From positions 1 through 64,000 of the forward strand of contig JAQTNK010000002.1 of NCBI GenBank assembly GCA_028713915.1: a stretch of 64,000 nt of DNA. Reading direction: 5' to 3'. The notes beneath the pieces were generated by a model. The model did not search any database. It was not told the DNA's origin and saw only the letters and a program-made list of their open reading frames with translations. This document shows, piece after piece, positions 25,737 to 34,714 of this stretch (position 1 is the stretch's first letter; every line of letters begins with the position of its first letter). Source of the DNA: Rhodocyclaceae bacterium. GTDB lineage: Bacteria; Pseudomonadota; Gammaproteobacteria; Burkholderiales; Rhodocyclaceae. Both the position numbers and the translations under genes were made by a program.

Positions 25737-28325
25737 TCACAAAGCCACGCGCCAAGAGAAACCCTTAAAGGCGTCCAAAGTCATGGTCCTCGGGATGCGC
25801 CGACCAGCGGCCTTGCCTGCGGCCATAATTGTTACCTGCCGAAGCATCTCGGGTCCGTAGCTAATATGGATCGGTCTATCCGGACCGTAGAGATATAGGC
25901 GATCGAATACGAGATTCTCCACGATCCATTTGGCCACCTCTACCATGTCTTCGTCTTCGACGACGAAATCCACCGCTGCGCCAAGACGGTCACAGATGTG
26001 CTGGCGGAAGCGGCTGTGTTCATGTGCAGCATGCTGGTCGAGCTTCGGTGCAATCCGAGCAGGAATTGTCTTTGCCAATTCCGGGGAGCAGAATCCATAA
26101 GTGAGACGAATCATTCCGAAGTAATCAATTAGCGGATCGATCACCCTGGTTGCGAGTGCATGCAGCGCGTTGTACGTCTCAGGATTGCGTGGAAGGTTTT
26201 CCATCTTAGTACGTTGCCATGTTTCGCCGCACTCGATAAGGTCTCGATATTTGAAATGACGACCACACGGTTCGTCGAGCCCAGGAAGAGAGGTCGCTCC
26301 GCGTAGGCCAAACTCGCGTACTTCGAGACGACGTTGCGACAACTCTGATTGCAGTTCCTGTTCAGACGGTCCGTATGTGTCCGGGTCAAACAGAGCCAAG
26401 TCGGACAATGCCTCGTCGAAAGCGAGTTGTTCCGCATATTTAGGGAAGTCTTCGTTTATGAATCGTGACTTATAGTACAGAAGCGGAGGCTCATAGGATG
26501 AGCCATATAGGAAGAAGCTGATCTCCTGACTCCGAAGAGTCACCTTGATTCGTTCAAGCATATGGGGAAGGGGAAGTCCCGCGAAGTCGTCGAGCTTCAT
26601 GAACGTAACCTTGCTGGAGCGAACATGGATCTTCACTAGATCGACGTCGTCCAGATCACCATACAACACCGATCCACACCCAATGTAGATGCGTAAGAGT
26701 GCTGGTAGCTGTTCGATGAGCGACGCGTGCAACTGAAGGTAGTCGCTTGAGACATAGTGGCCTAATCCCTTGGTGCTCGCAGCGGCGCACGCCGCTTCAA
26801 GTGAAGCTGGATCAGCAATGTCAAGCAAATAGCTTTGCGCAACCGCTTGGGCCCGCTGATAGTCGCCGAAGTGGGATTTGATGTCGCGTTGCAGCGTAAC
26901 GTCCAGCTGCCGATAAGGCTTGCGACGAGCAAAAAGTTGCAGCGCAAGGTAGACGATGATGTCCTGGCTGCGCTGGCTTCTGGATGCCTCCAGTTGCTGC
27001 TTGTCGTTTACGGATTGAACGAATCTGAGTGCCTTGCGCCACGAGCCGAATACCTGAAGAGCATCACCATATCCCTGGAACTCTTCTTCGCTGGGTTCCC
27101 GTCCGAGTTCCAGTATGCGCTCCCAGAGCGCGTCAATAAGCGCGCCGTGCTCGGAAACGAGTCGTTCAACTCGGGATTCGCGCACCCGTGGCACTTTCAG
27201 TTGGCGCTCTCGTCGGTAACCTAGTAACCGAAGCGCATGGCGACTCCGCTGGCGACCATAGAGAAAGCGCTGCTCCGCATCCTTATCAGCGAAGACGAAA
27301 ACAATGCCTGGCGCTACCGGAATAGCTTCTGTGTCGAGAACAGCCTCGACGAACTCTTTCAGCTCGGACTGGGTGAAGTATTTTTGGAAGGTGTTGCGCT
27401 GGGTTACGTACCCGTCGCGGAAAGGGCGACCCGGAGGGGGACTGCCCGCGTAGAGCATCGTGGAAATAACGAGCAACTGACTGGCCAGAAAAAAAGCACC
27501 CCGTAGGGCATCCACACGTTCATCAAAGTCTTCGATGACGTTGACGACAAATCCGAGATTGACAATATCCGCCGTTAGTTTGGATTCCTCCGGCGCGAAG
27601 TGAGGATCCCACCCGCGGGCGGCAACGCCATTCTCCCGCAATGCTCTTAAATCGTCTCCACGGCCGCAGCCATAGTCAAAATAGGTATATTGCTTATCTA
27701 GTAGTCCATGGCGCGCCAGCGCTTGCATGGGGGCTGAAAGACCTGACCTGCTGAGCGCCGTACGGTAACGTTGAATGTTGAACTCATTGGTCTCCTCCTC
27801 ATCCAATGAACCATTCAAATCGTTGCCGAGCGGCTGAAAGTCATGCCCAATTAGGCAGTAACCCGCTTGGCGAATTCTTGCCTCCCAAGTTTGCCTGAAA
27901 CCGATGGTAGTGACGTCAGAAAACAACCCGATCTGCTCAGCTTGTGCAGTGAGCCGCTCATACTCACAGCGTCGCGGATGGTTTGGGGGGAGAAGTAGTT
28001 CCTTTCGGTGAAGGACGGGTGGATTGAGCGATTGGTGGTAGGTCCGATAACTGACCCGCTTGTGCTCCACATGAATGCGCCAGGATTCCGAAAGTTCTGG
28101 AAATGGCTGCTCGAAGAAGCCGGGGTAGTTGAGGCACGAGACCACCCGGTTCCTGCTATCTACTTTGAACACATTGGCAGACGCAACGGCATCAGCACAA
28201 ATGCCCAACGCTTCCTGAACGAGATCTGCTAGCGATGCATCAAGATAATCGATCGCCAGCGCGTGAACATAGACTGTGTCCGCGATCACTTTTCCGACTT
28301 TGTTGTTCATGTCAGCGAAACGCAT
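25737..28325 (-). CDS. Dnd-associated methyltransferase-like protein with M15/Hedgehog-like C-terminal domain
   Basis: An 862-residue protein, first gene of the minus-strand operon. Residues 200-300 contain the SAM-binding pattern FDYGCGRGDD (216-225) and VNLGFVVNVIED. This matches the DNA phosphorothioation-associated putative methyltransferase family, whose substrate is unproven. The C-terminal ~160 residues (about 700-862) look like an M15/Hedgehog-type metallopeptidase fold: a GFCSPELAK segment, GAAVDF with D786, and IHISY with H820, 34 residues after the Asp as in M15 folds. The position usually holding the first zinc His is D779. The domain may be non-catalytic. Its role is unknown. Confidence 0.78.
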   Translation of the reverse strand: MRFADMNNKVGKVIADTVYVHALAIDYLDASLADLVQEALGICADAVASANVFKVDSRNRVVSCLNYPGFFEQPFPELSESWRIHVEHKRVSYRTYHQSLNPPVLHRKELLLPPNHPRRCEYERLTAQAEQIGLFSDVTTIGFRQTWEARIRQAGYCLIGHDFQPLGNDLNGSLDEEETNEFNIQRYRTALSRSGLSAPMQALARHGLLDKQYTYFDYGCGRGDDLRALRENGVAARGWDPHFAPEESKLTADIVNLGFVVNVIEDFDERVDALRGAFFLASQLLVISTMLYAGSPPPGRPFRDGYVTQRNTFQKYFTQSELKEFVEAVLDTEAIPVAPGIVFVFADKDAEQRFLYGRQRSRHALRLLGYRRERQLKVPRVRESRVERLVSEHGALIDALWERILELGREPSEEEFQGYGDALQVFGSWRKALRFVQSVNDKQQLEASRSQRSQDIIVYLALQLFARRKPYRQLDVTLQRDIKSHFGDYQRAQAVAQSYLLDIADPASLEAACAAASTKGLGHYVSSDYLQLHASLIEQLPALLRIYIGCGSVLYGDLDDVDLVKIHVRSSKVTFMKLDDFAGLPLPHMLERIKVTLRSQEISFFLYGSSYEPPLLYYKSRFINEDFPKYAEQLAFDEALSDLALFDPDTYGPSEQELQSELSQRRLEVREFGLRGATSLPGLDEPCGRHFKYRDLIECGETWQRTKMENLPRNPETYNALHALATRVIDPLIDYFGMIRLTYGFCSPELAKTIPARIAPKLDQHAAHEHSRFRQHICDRLGAAVDFVVEDEDMVEVAKWIVENLVFDRLYLYGPDRPIHISYGPEMLRQVTIMAAGKAAGRRIPRTMTLDAFKGFSWRVAL

Positions 28326-28642
28326 TTAAGAATCGGCACGCGACGCTCAGCGAATGTGTAGTTCGACCACAATTGATGATCCAAAATATTTCACACAAGG
28401 CCATGGGCATGTTCCCTAGCGCATACCGTCGTAGAGAGAAATAAACCTGTTCATTCGCTGTGCACTAGCGCTGCACGCACCCAGCGCAGCCCAAACCACT
28501 TATTGCCATTGGTATCCATCGGGAGTACGCTTTCGCCCATTTTGCATCGACGGTAGCCATCTTAGTTCGATGGCGGTATTTCCGGAAGATTCCATATCAG
28601 GGCGCCAAGCCTTTAGTCGCAATGCGTGTGGGAGGATGAGGG
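28326..28642. other. Divergent intergenic region
   Basis: A 317-base gap between the divergent methyltransferase-like gene and the HARE-HTH/Mrr gene. It should hold both promoters. The Mrr gene has a good ribosome-binding site (GGAGGATGAGGG) right before its GTG. I see no tRNA, clear repeat or short ORF in it. Confidence 0.5.
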
Positions 28643-29473
28643 GTGACGATAATTGAGGCTATAAAGATCGCGATGCGTGATAAAGGCTCACCAATGACAT
28701 ACAAGGAGGCCTATAACGCAATCGTTGAAAAGAGCCTGTACAACTTTCATTCCGCCGATCCAGCGTCTATTGTGTTAGCCCAAATTCGCAGGTCCTGCGC
28801 AGGGCTGGATTTTCCGAGCGCGAGCTCGACAAAACATTTTCGGATGGTTGAGGAAGGAAAATTCTGGCCGTTGGAGCGAATAGAGAAAGGGCGCCGCAGG
28901 GCTGAGAAACACAAGAAGGCACTTCCAAAAGCACCCGTTTCGGTACTGAAGCGAATTGAGAACGAACTAAACGGACTTGCTATTAAGTATAGAGAGCAAT
29001 TGACTCGTCAATTACTGGATGAACTCCGCAAACTCTCTCCTGCGGGATTTGAGCTGTTTGCAAAGCGATTATTAGAGGTTTATGGATTCCACAAAACAGA
29101 AGTGACACAGATTTCGAAGGATGGAGGGATCGATGGATTTGGACAACTTAACGTTGGACTAGCATCGCTTCGCGTCGCTTTTCAGTGTAAGCGATGGACG
29201 AAGAGCAACATACAGCGACCGGAGATAGATCAATTCCGAGGAGCCATTCAGGGCCGATATGACCAGGGCGTATTTTTCACCACTTCTTCATTTTCTTCAG
29301 GTGCTATTGGTGATTCGATCCGTCTTGGAGCCGTGCCGATAGTGCTGGTTGATGGCCACGCTATCGTTTCGATGATGATGGAAAAAGCGTTTGGAATTGA
29401 AAAAAAGACAATTGAAATTCCAACATATGCGTTAGACATTATATTTGCTGAAGCGACCGCATCCAATAACTAG
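28643..29473 (+). CDS. HARE-HTH/Mrr-type restriction endonuclease
   Basis: A 276-residue protein starting at a GTG with a strong ribosome-binding site. Residues 1-80 form a HARE-HTH winged helix, related to the N-terminus of the 243-residue protein at 17577. Residues 130-235 form a PD-(D/E)XK nuclease of the Mrr type, with D164 in GGIDG and QCK at 181-183. Mrr-family enzymes cut modified DNA, so this may act as a type IV restriction enzyme, or on DNA with non-self marks; the target is unknown. Its G+C is clearly lower than in the dnd genes. Confidence 0.82.
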   Translation: MTIIEAIKIAMRDKGSPMTYKEAYNAIVEKSLYNFHSADPASIVLAQIRRSCAGLDFPSASSTKHFRMVEEGKFWPLERIEKGRRRAEKHKKALPKAPVSVLKRIENELNGLAIKYREQLTRQLLDELRKLSPAGFELFAKRLLEVYGFHKTEVTQISKDGGIDGFGQLNVGLASLRVAFQCKRWTKSNIQRPEIDQFRGAIQGRYDQGVFFTTSSFSSGAIGDSIRLGAVPIVLVDGHAIVSMMMEKAFGIEKKTIEIPTYALDIIFAEATASNN

Positions 29474-29515
29474 GCAGCACAACCCACCGTACGTCACATT
29501 TAGGGAAGCGAAAAA

Positions 29516-31240
29516 GTGCAAATAATCCGTTCTACCTCGACACCGCGTTTCCTAGACTACGTGACTCATTACGGGCTCATTGAGCCCGCGATTAATGGTG
29601 TCCCTCCAAATATAAGCCAGCTTGTTGACGTCGCAATGCGTATTCCGACTTTTCAGAGAGGAATAGCGTGGGGAACAGATGAGGTGTGGAATTTTCTCAA
29701 CTCCAAATCTGTGCTTTTGGGGCATGTACTTGTTACTAAAGTGGAGATCAATACATATCGTGATCTGATCGATGGATTGCAGCGCTTCGCAACCGGCACA
29801 GCATTATTGAACGCTCTCTACCCCTTAGTGCTAAAAGAACAAGAAGCCGAGTTTTCACTTCACGCAAATCTGTTTGCGATATTGTCACCTCACGCAAGAA
29901 TTTATTGGCCCGTTGTCCAGCACAATCATCAAGCACTATGCAACCATCACCGAGATGCCATAAAGGATCAATATCTAAATTTCTTTAACGAACTAAATGT
30001 CGAAATTAGAAAAATATTCTCAAAACATGACGTCTTAGAAATTCAGACTTTTGCGTCTGATATCGTTAGAGTTTTCCTTCAACGACAAGTCGCGATTGAC
30101 GACTTTTCTGGGTTCGCGTCACTTGGAGAGGCAATCAACACCTTCATTGGTATTAATACCATTCGCCTAGAGTTGGGGACCGTTGATTTATTGAGAACGA
30201 TCATTATCGATAAGGCGGAAGGAGCCCCATTACATTGGTCTTCTGACGCGATCGAGAATGCTGAAAACGGTATTACGGAAAGCTTTGTCGATCAAGGAAA
30301 TCCTCGTAAGGAAATACTTCCTTTGGCGACCGTCTGTAAGGACGTTCTTTCTACTAATGATGGTGTTCGTATTCTTGAGGGATGGAATACTGGATCGACG
30401 CCATATGAACTAGACGCCTTCTTACATTTCATTGACCATGCTGTTTGGACCATAGCGGTCAACAAGTTCACTTCCGAAATAGCTGCGTGTGGCGCATTGC
30501 CGTTTAGCATACTGGCGCTTCACTATTACAGCGTCTATATGCGAACATCCGTTATCCCTCCCTACATTGCCAATGGGTCTGCGGACGACAACGCTGCACT
30601 TCATCGGTATTTACGAGCGACGTATAGGGCATTACTTTCGGGTTCAATCGGCCAGCTGGGCCCCATAGCTGAAAGAGCCGCCAAGGGGGGATATCCAACC
30701 CTCAATGAAGTCGCAGACGCCGTAAATGCCACCACGGGCGCCGGTTTGCTCAGCCAGCCGCCGACTGCAGGCTGGGTACGTGCCCAGCTACAAAATGTAA
30801 ATAAAGAAAAAGCCAAGAGAGTATTCAACGCGTGTCTACTTCCACCAACCACAAATGCTGGCGGGCCGTTCTCACCCATAAAGTTCAGCCGTGCAGCTTC
30901 CGATTGGTCGATTGACCATCTCATTCCATCAGCTAACCTTAACCGGCTCAGCGCTGGCTATATTCAAGGTTGGCGTATTGCCAATTTTGCGCCTATTCCA
31001 AACCAAATTGGCCAGGTAGCGAAGGGTACCGCCTGCTCAATAAAATTATCGGCAGGAGGACTGTACTCACAGGTTCTTGCTCAACAACCTACTCAACATC
31101 CCTATCTTGTATGGATAGCGAGCACAGGTGGGTCAGGCGTGAGTCTAGACAGGCAGGAATTACTAGAGCCAAACGCAACCCCGGATATCGGTGATCAACG
31201 CATCGATAAGCTTGAGGTGCTTTTAAACCTACTGCTTTAG
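29516..31240 (+). CDS. DUF262-HNH restriction-like protein (SspE/GmrSD type)
   Basis: A 574-residue protein with a GTG start. The N-terminal DUF262 fold carries IPTFQRG at residues 43-49 and DGLQR at 86-90, a variant of the DGQQR nucleotidase motif. The C-terminal region has a DUF1524-like HNH pattern: DHLIP at 467-471, then N490 and PNQ. This layout fits SspE, the PT-stimulated nuclease of the Ssp system, and GmrSD type IV enzymes. Next to a Dnd system it could be a PT-sensing effector or an independent type IV enzyme. The coding sequence is A+T-rich compared with its neighbours. Confidence 0.77.
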   Translation: MQIIRSTSTPRFLDYVTHYGLIEPAINGVPPNISQLVDVAMRIPTFQRGIAWGTDEVWNFLNSKSVLLGHVLVTKVEINTYRDLIDGLQRFATGTALLNALYPLVLKEQEAEFSLHANLFAILSPHARIYWPVVQHNHQALCNHHRDAIKDQYLNFFNELNVEIRKIFSKHDVLEIQTFASDIVRVFLQRQVAIDDFSGFASLGEAINTFIGINTIRLELGTVDLLRTIIIDKAEGAPLHWSSDAIENAENGITESFVDQGNPRKEILPLATVCKDVLSTNDGVRILEGWNTGSTPYELDAFLHFIDHAVWTIAVNKFTSEIAACGALPFSILALHYYSVYMRTSVIPPYIANGSADDNAALHRYLRATYRALLSGSIGQLGPIAERAAKGGYPTLNEVADAVNATTGAGLLSQPPTAGWVRAQLQNVNKEKAKRVFNACLLPPTTNAGGPFSPIKFSRAASDWSIDHLIPSANLNRLSAGYIQGWRIANFAPIPNQIGQVAKGTACSIKLSAGGLYSQVLAQQPTQHPYLVWIASTGGSGVSLDRQELLEPNATPDIGDQRIDKLEVLLNLLL

Positions 31241-31399
31241 TCCAACTCGACGACCCTTGTCGGGAGTTCCGCAGTAGGCCGTTGGGCACCAAGCTTTGTA
31301 GCACTTAGGGGCTTCGCGCCGGTGTTGTGTCGCCGCTACCAGGCAGTCTTCGGCGGCATTTTCGATGCGTGTGAAGAATTGCTTGACTTGCTGTCCCAT
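31229..31399 (-). CDS. Possible small Cys-rich protein
   Basis: A 56-codon minus-strand frame (MGQQVKQFFTRIENAAED start) with four Cys residues (C19, C34, C39, C43), the last three spaced like a small metal site (CYKAWCPTAYC). Its 3' end overlaps the end of the DUF262-HNH gene by 12 bases. There is no good ribosome-binding site and no recognised relative. It is included because the Cys pattern looks non-random, but it may be chance. Confidence 0.3.
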   Translation of the reverse strand: MGQQVKQFFTRIENAAEDCLVAATQHRREAPKCYKAWCPTAYCGTPDKGRRVGLKQ

Positions 31400-31551
31400 A
31401 ACGATTGTATGCGTCAGGAAAAGCATATAGACTGAAATCAGGTTTGGGTTGCTGGGACCACCATGGCTCGGCAGCAGAAATAGAACCGATCTTGACCAAG
31501 TAGGGCAGCGCTGCACCTGTTTAGGGCGGCGTGGCACTGAAGGGAGAGAAG

Positions 31552-32067
31552 ATGTTCCAGCAGTCCCTTTCCGCCCGTTTTAGGGCGATTGAACAGCTTC
31601 AGGCCATTCGTGCCCGGCACACGCCCGGCACACCGCGTTACGAAGACGTCGAACACGCCATCGATCTTGCCCTGCACGACGGCAGAGTGATCGACGGCTA
31701 CATCGTTCGCAATGTATTGCGCGACGCGGAGAGGATTCGCACGCGTCGGCAGGCCAAGCATCCCACCCGGTCCCTCGACGATGATACCGAGGACGGCGAG
31801 AATAGCAGTCCAGCCGACAGCATCCGTTTTCAGGACCACACAACCCCAGAGGCGCTGGCCATCGCCAACGACCTGGCCAGGGCACTTCTGAGGTCTGTCC
31901 CCGGAAATCGTCTGGTGGTTGAGCATACCCTTGCGGGGCTCATTGCCGGGGAAACCGCGGCCGAGACCGCTAAAGCCTGCGGAGTCGGCGTTGGGTATGT
32001 CGAAAAAGTTCGCATGGGCATCAAAGTGACGGCACGCGAACTCTTCGCATGCGTGGGGCTGCAATGA
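31552..32067 (+). CDS. Putative HTH regulator, first gene of GIY-YIG/GHKL operon
   Basis: A 171-residue protein. I chose the ATG at 31552, which has AGGGAG five bases upstream, over an alternative start at 31531. The C-terminal ~60 residues (VEHTLAGLIAGETAAETAKACGVGVGYVEKVR) form an HTH like sigma region 4 or LuxR-type regulators. Its stop overlaps the start of the GIY-YIG gene (ATGA), so the three genes to 34291 probably form one operon. It may regulate the unit or be a structural part; the function is unknown. Confidence 0.65.
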   Translation: MFQQSLSARFRAIEQLQAIRARHTPGTPRYEDVEHAIDLALHDGRVIDGYIVRNVLRDAERIRTRRQAKHPTRSLDDDTEDGENSSPADSIRFQDHTTPEALAIANDLARALLRSVPGNRLVVEHTLAGLIAGETAAETAKACGVGVGYVEKVRMGIKVTARELFACVGLQ

Positions 32068-32519
32068 GCAGGAATTTCTTACTCCTGCTCGATACACCCC
32101 GACGGGTCGCCTATGCGGTGCGGCCTGACCTGTTACGAGCTGTTATTCCACCCGGACACGCAGGAACTTACGTCCTTCTGCAGCGCAATGCAGTTATGTA
32201 CGTTGGGCGCTCCGATACGTGCGTTCTTACACGTCTCTGCCGGCATGAGCTGTTATTGGACGCGACCCATGTGACATGGGAACCCTCCAGTAATCCGGAG
32301 CGGGCGTACCGGCTTGAAGCTGCGTGGTTTCATCAGTTCAGGGGGCCGCACCTGTTGAATCAGATTCATCCGGCTCGTCCGAGCGGATACAAATTTAATT
32401 GTCCTTTTTGCGGTGCGGGGGACACGGCGGCGTTGGTAAGAGCGCTACCGAGGCTTCATCGCTGTAGTACCGCTGAGTCCGTGGTGGTCGACCCTACAGG
32501 CGGCTGCCGCAAAAACTAG
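32064..32519 (+). CDS. GIY-YIG-type nuclease-like protein
   Basis: A 151-residue protein starting at the ATG that overlaps the preceding stop. It has a GIY-YIG pattern: GTYVLL then VMYVGRSD, an RLCRHE Arg/His segment, a Glu in RLEAAWFH and an Asn in LNQIHP. The C-terminus has CPFC, which may bind zinc. GIY-YIG domains cleave DNA in homing, repair and restriction enzymes. Its pairing with a GHKL ATPase in one operon suggests a nuclease-effector role; its substrate is unknown. Confidence 0.72.
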   Translation: MSRNFLLLLDTPRRVAYAVRPDLLRAVIPPGHAGTYVLLQRNAVMYVGRSDTCVLTRLCRHELLLDATHVTWEPSSNPERAYRLEAAWFHQFRGPHLLNQIHPARPSGYKFNCPFCGAGDTAALVRALPRLHRCSTAESVVVDPTGGCRKN

Positions 32520-32533
32520 CTAAGGAGATCGAT

Positions 32534-34291
32534 ATGGACGAAACAACCATCAATCAAGCGAAGAGCCGCATTCCTATGATTCAGACTGGGCAGGCGCTGC
32601 AGTCCCTACGGGACTCTGGCCATAGCCTCCCAACTGCCATCGGAGAGGTGGTCGACAACAGTATTGAGGCTAAGGCCAACAACATTCGAATCCGTCTCGA
32701 CGAAGCGTTGAATTCTCGCGGTAAGAAGCATGTCCATCAGATCGCCGTCATCGACGATGGCGCCGGCATGGACTCGGAGACGCTTCACCATTACCTGGTG
32801 CTCGGATTTTCTACGCGTTACATGCGTACCGACACGATTGGGAAGTATGGCGTTGGTGCGAAGTTGGCGGCTCTCAACTTCGGTCGTCGCATCGATGTAT
32901 GGAGCCGCGAACGGAACAGTGATCCGTGGCTGCACGTCCATTTTGATCTTGACAAAGCGATAGAGGAAGAAACCCGAGGCGAAGCCATTGGATTGGATGC
33001 ACCGGTTGCGGCTACCCCCCCCGAAGAGCTGAAGGACCTACTGCCCGTGGGATCTGGCACCATGGTTCTGTGGTCGCGTGTTGACCGACTGGAGGAAGGG
33101 CGGCTCGCACCCGATTTCAATGGGTTGAGGCTTGACCTTGAGAAGGAGCTCTCGCGGATATTCCGATACTTTATCGATGGCGGCATCGCCATCGACATTA
33201 ACGGGAAACGATTGATCGCGTATGACCCTCTTCTCCTGATGGAAGACAGCTGGGCCGACGTTGTATTGAACAAGCACTACAAGCAAGCCTCGGAGGGCGA
33301 AAAGCCAGGGCGGCGGGGCGCAAAGCACTTCCCTTCAATCGTGATTTCTGATGATGCTGTAAAAATGGGGGGTATGGGGGGAAGTAGCGCCCGATTGCGC
33401 GTGACGTTGTATCCCAAGGAAGTGACGCGGACTCGCGGCTTGGGCGGGGATGCACTCGCTAAGGAGTTGCGGGTTCGCGAAAACCAGGGTTGCATTAGCT
33501 TCGTACGGCTGAACCGTGAAGTCTCTTATACCAATGTTCCCCGGATATTGCCCTCTGGGGTGCTCGATCCCGACCGATTCATCGGGATCGAGGTCGCGTT
33601 CAAACCCGATTTGGACCAGTTCTTCGGTATCCGTAACGTCAAGCGAGGTGTCGAGCCCCACGGCGAGCTTCGAGAGGCAATTCGCGAAAGGCTGGAGGGA
33701 TCCATCGCCCAAGCCCGGAAGATGCTAGAGGAATCATGGGGCGCGGTCGCACGGGAGCATCACGAAGAAGAAGGCGAACATGCAGCTGTGGCGCAAGCCG
33801 TCAAAGACGTGGATGTAACCATGCCGAAAGGCCGTGCCGCAGCGCCAGAGTCACCGGAAGACGCTCAGCGAGCCCTAACTGATCTCGCCCGGGATCTTGG
33901 TTACGAAAAGGAGGAAGACCAAAAGCTATACATCGAAAAGATCAAGGACCTGCCGTTCGTTGTGGAATCCGTGAATTTCCCCGGCAACATGTTCATTAGC
34001 ACTCAGCACCTTGGGAACAAAGTGATCATCCGGTTGAACACACGGCACCAGTTCTACCGGGACATGTGGGAGCCGATCAAGGCGATTTCGGAGCGAGATC
34101 CGGGAACGGTGTCCGGCGAAGAAGCTGTCCGCACGGCCAGACGCACCATTGAGGCGTTGACTTTGTTGTTGATCGCGTACGGGAAAGCCGAGTCCATGCA
34201 TCCGAACCCCGCAGACCAGTATGAGGATCTGACGACGTACTGGGGACAATTTTTGGCTACGCTGCTTGGCAAGGTGAAGAACGTCCTGTAG
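32534..34291 (+). CDS. MORC-like GHKL ATPase
   Basis: A 585-residue protein with a GHKL (HSP90/MutL/MORC type) ATPase domain in its first ~180 residues: AIGEVVDNSIEA (N-box), VIDDGAGM and GKYGVGAKLAAL. The middle holds an S5-like transducer fold and the end is charged and helical. An AAGGAG ribosome-binding site precedes the ATG. MORC-like ATPases are recurrent in bacterial conflict systems, where they are thought to act as DNA-bound clamps. With the HTH and GIY-YIG genes it forms a possible three-gene defence operon. Confidence 0.78.
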   Translation: MDETTINQAKSRIPMIQTGQALQSLRDSGHSLPTAIGEVVDNSIEAKANNIRIRLDEALNSRGKKHVHQIAVIDDGAGMDSETLHHYLVLGFSTRYMRTDTIGKYGVGAKLAALNFGRRIDVWSRERNSDPWLHVHFDLDKAIEEETRGEAIGLDAPVAATPPEELKDLLPVGSGTMVLWSRVDRLEEGRLAPDFNGLRLDLEKELSRIFRYFIDGGIAIDINGKRLIAYDPLLLMEDSWADVVLNKHYKQASEGEKPGRRGAKHFPSIVISDDAVKMGGMGGSSARLRVTLYPKEVTRTRGLGGDALAKELRVRENQGCISFVRLNREVSYTNVPRILPSGVLDPDRFIGIEVAFKPDLDQFFGIRNVKRGVEPHGELREAIRERLEGSIAQARKMLEESWGAVAREHHEEEGEHAAVAQAVKDVDVTMPKGRAAAPESPEDAQRALTDLARDLGYEKEEDQKLYIEKIKDLPFVVESVNFPGNMFISTQHLGNKVIIRLNTRHQFYRDMWEPIKAISERDPGTVSGEEAVRTARRTIEALTLLLIAYGKAESMHPNPADQYEDLTTYWGQFLATLLGKVKNVL

Positions 34292-34714
34292 TCGCCATTG
34301 CGGCTGGGATTTTAGCTGGCTTCGGCGTTGCTGGAGCCAGCTCCCGAGCCAGAGAGCGGTCCTGATCGGCACGGCAGGTTTGTAAGTGGATGATGACGCG
34401 GGTGATCTTACCGATGGCGGGGTGGCCTAGTATCCGTTGCGTCAAAGGTGCCGCTGTTTGTCCATCCTTTCCCACCATAAAGAATGAACAGGCCAGCGGC
34501 GCGCCTGTTAGCTGTCAGTCACCGATACCGACGGCGCGATTGCATATCGACAATCGACAGCCCAAGAGCATCCGAATTGTTAAAGACGATCGTATCGCCC
34601 ACACGGGCTGCACTACGAACCTTCCGAGCAGGGAAGGGTTTCTCGAACCGTAAAACTAACAGGCAAAAATGTCACCGAGATTGTTGAACCGACATTGGCA
34701 TGTGCCGGAAGTGA
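34292..34714. other. Intergenic region between GHKL gene and ParB/recombinase operon
   Basis: A 423-base gap between genes that converge on it. I found no tRNA, convincing short gene or strong terminator. Frames in it (for example 34390-34653) lack ribosome-binding sites and recognisable sequence. It may hold the left end of the recombinase element. No matching copy of the 17-bp repeats found at 38230-38408 was seen here. Confidence 0.4.

Noticed and set aside
34390-34653. 87-codon plus-strand frame in the intergenic region
   Set aside because: No ribosome-binding site and non-protein-like composition.
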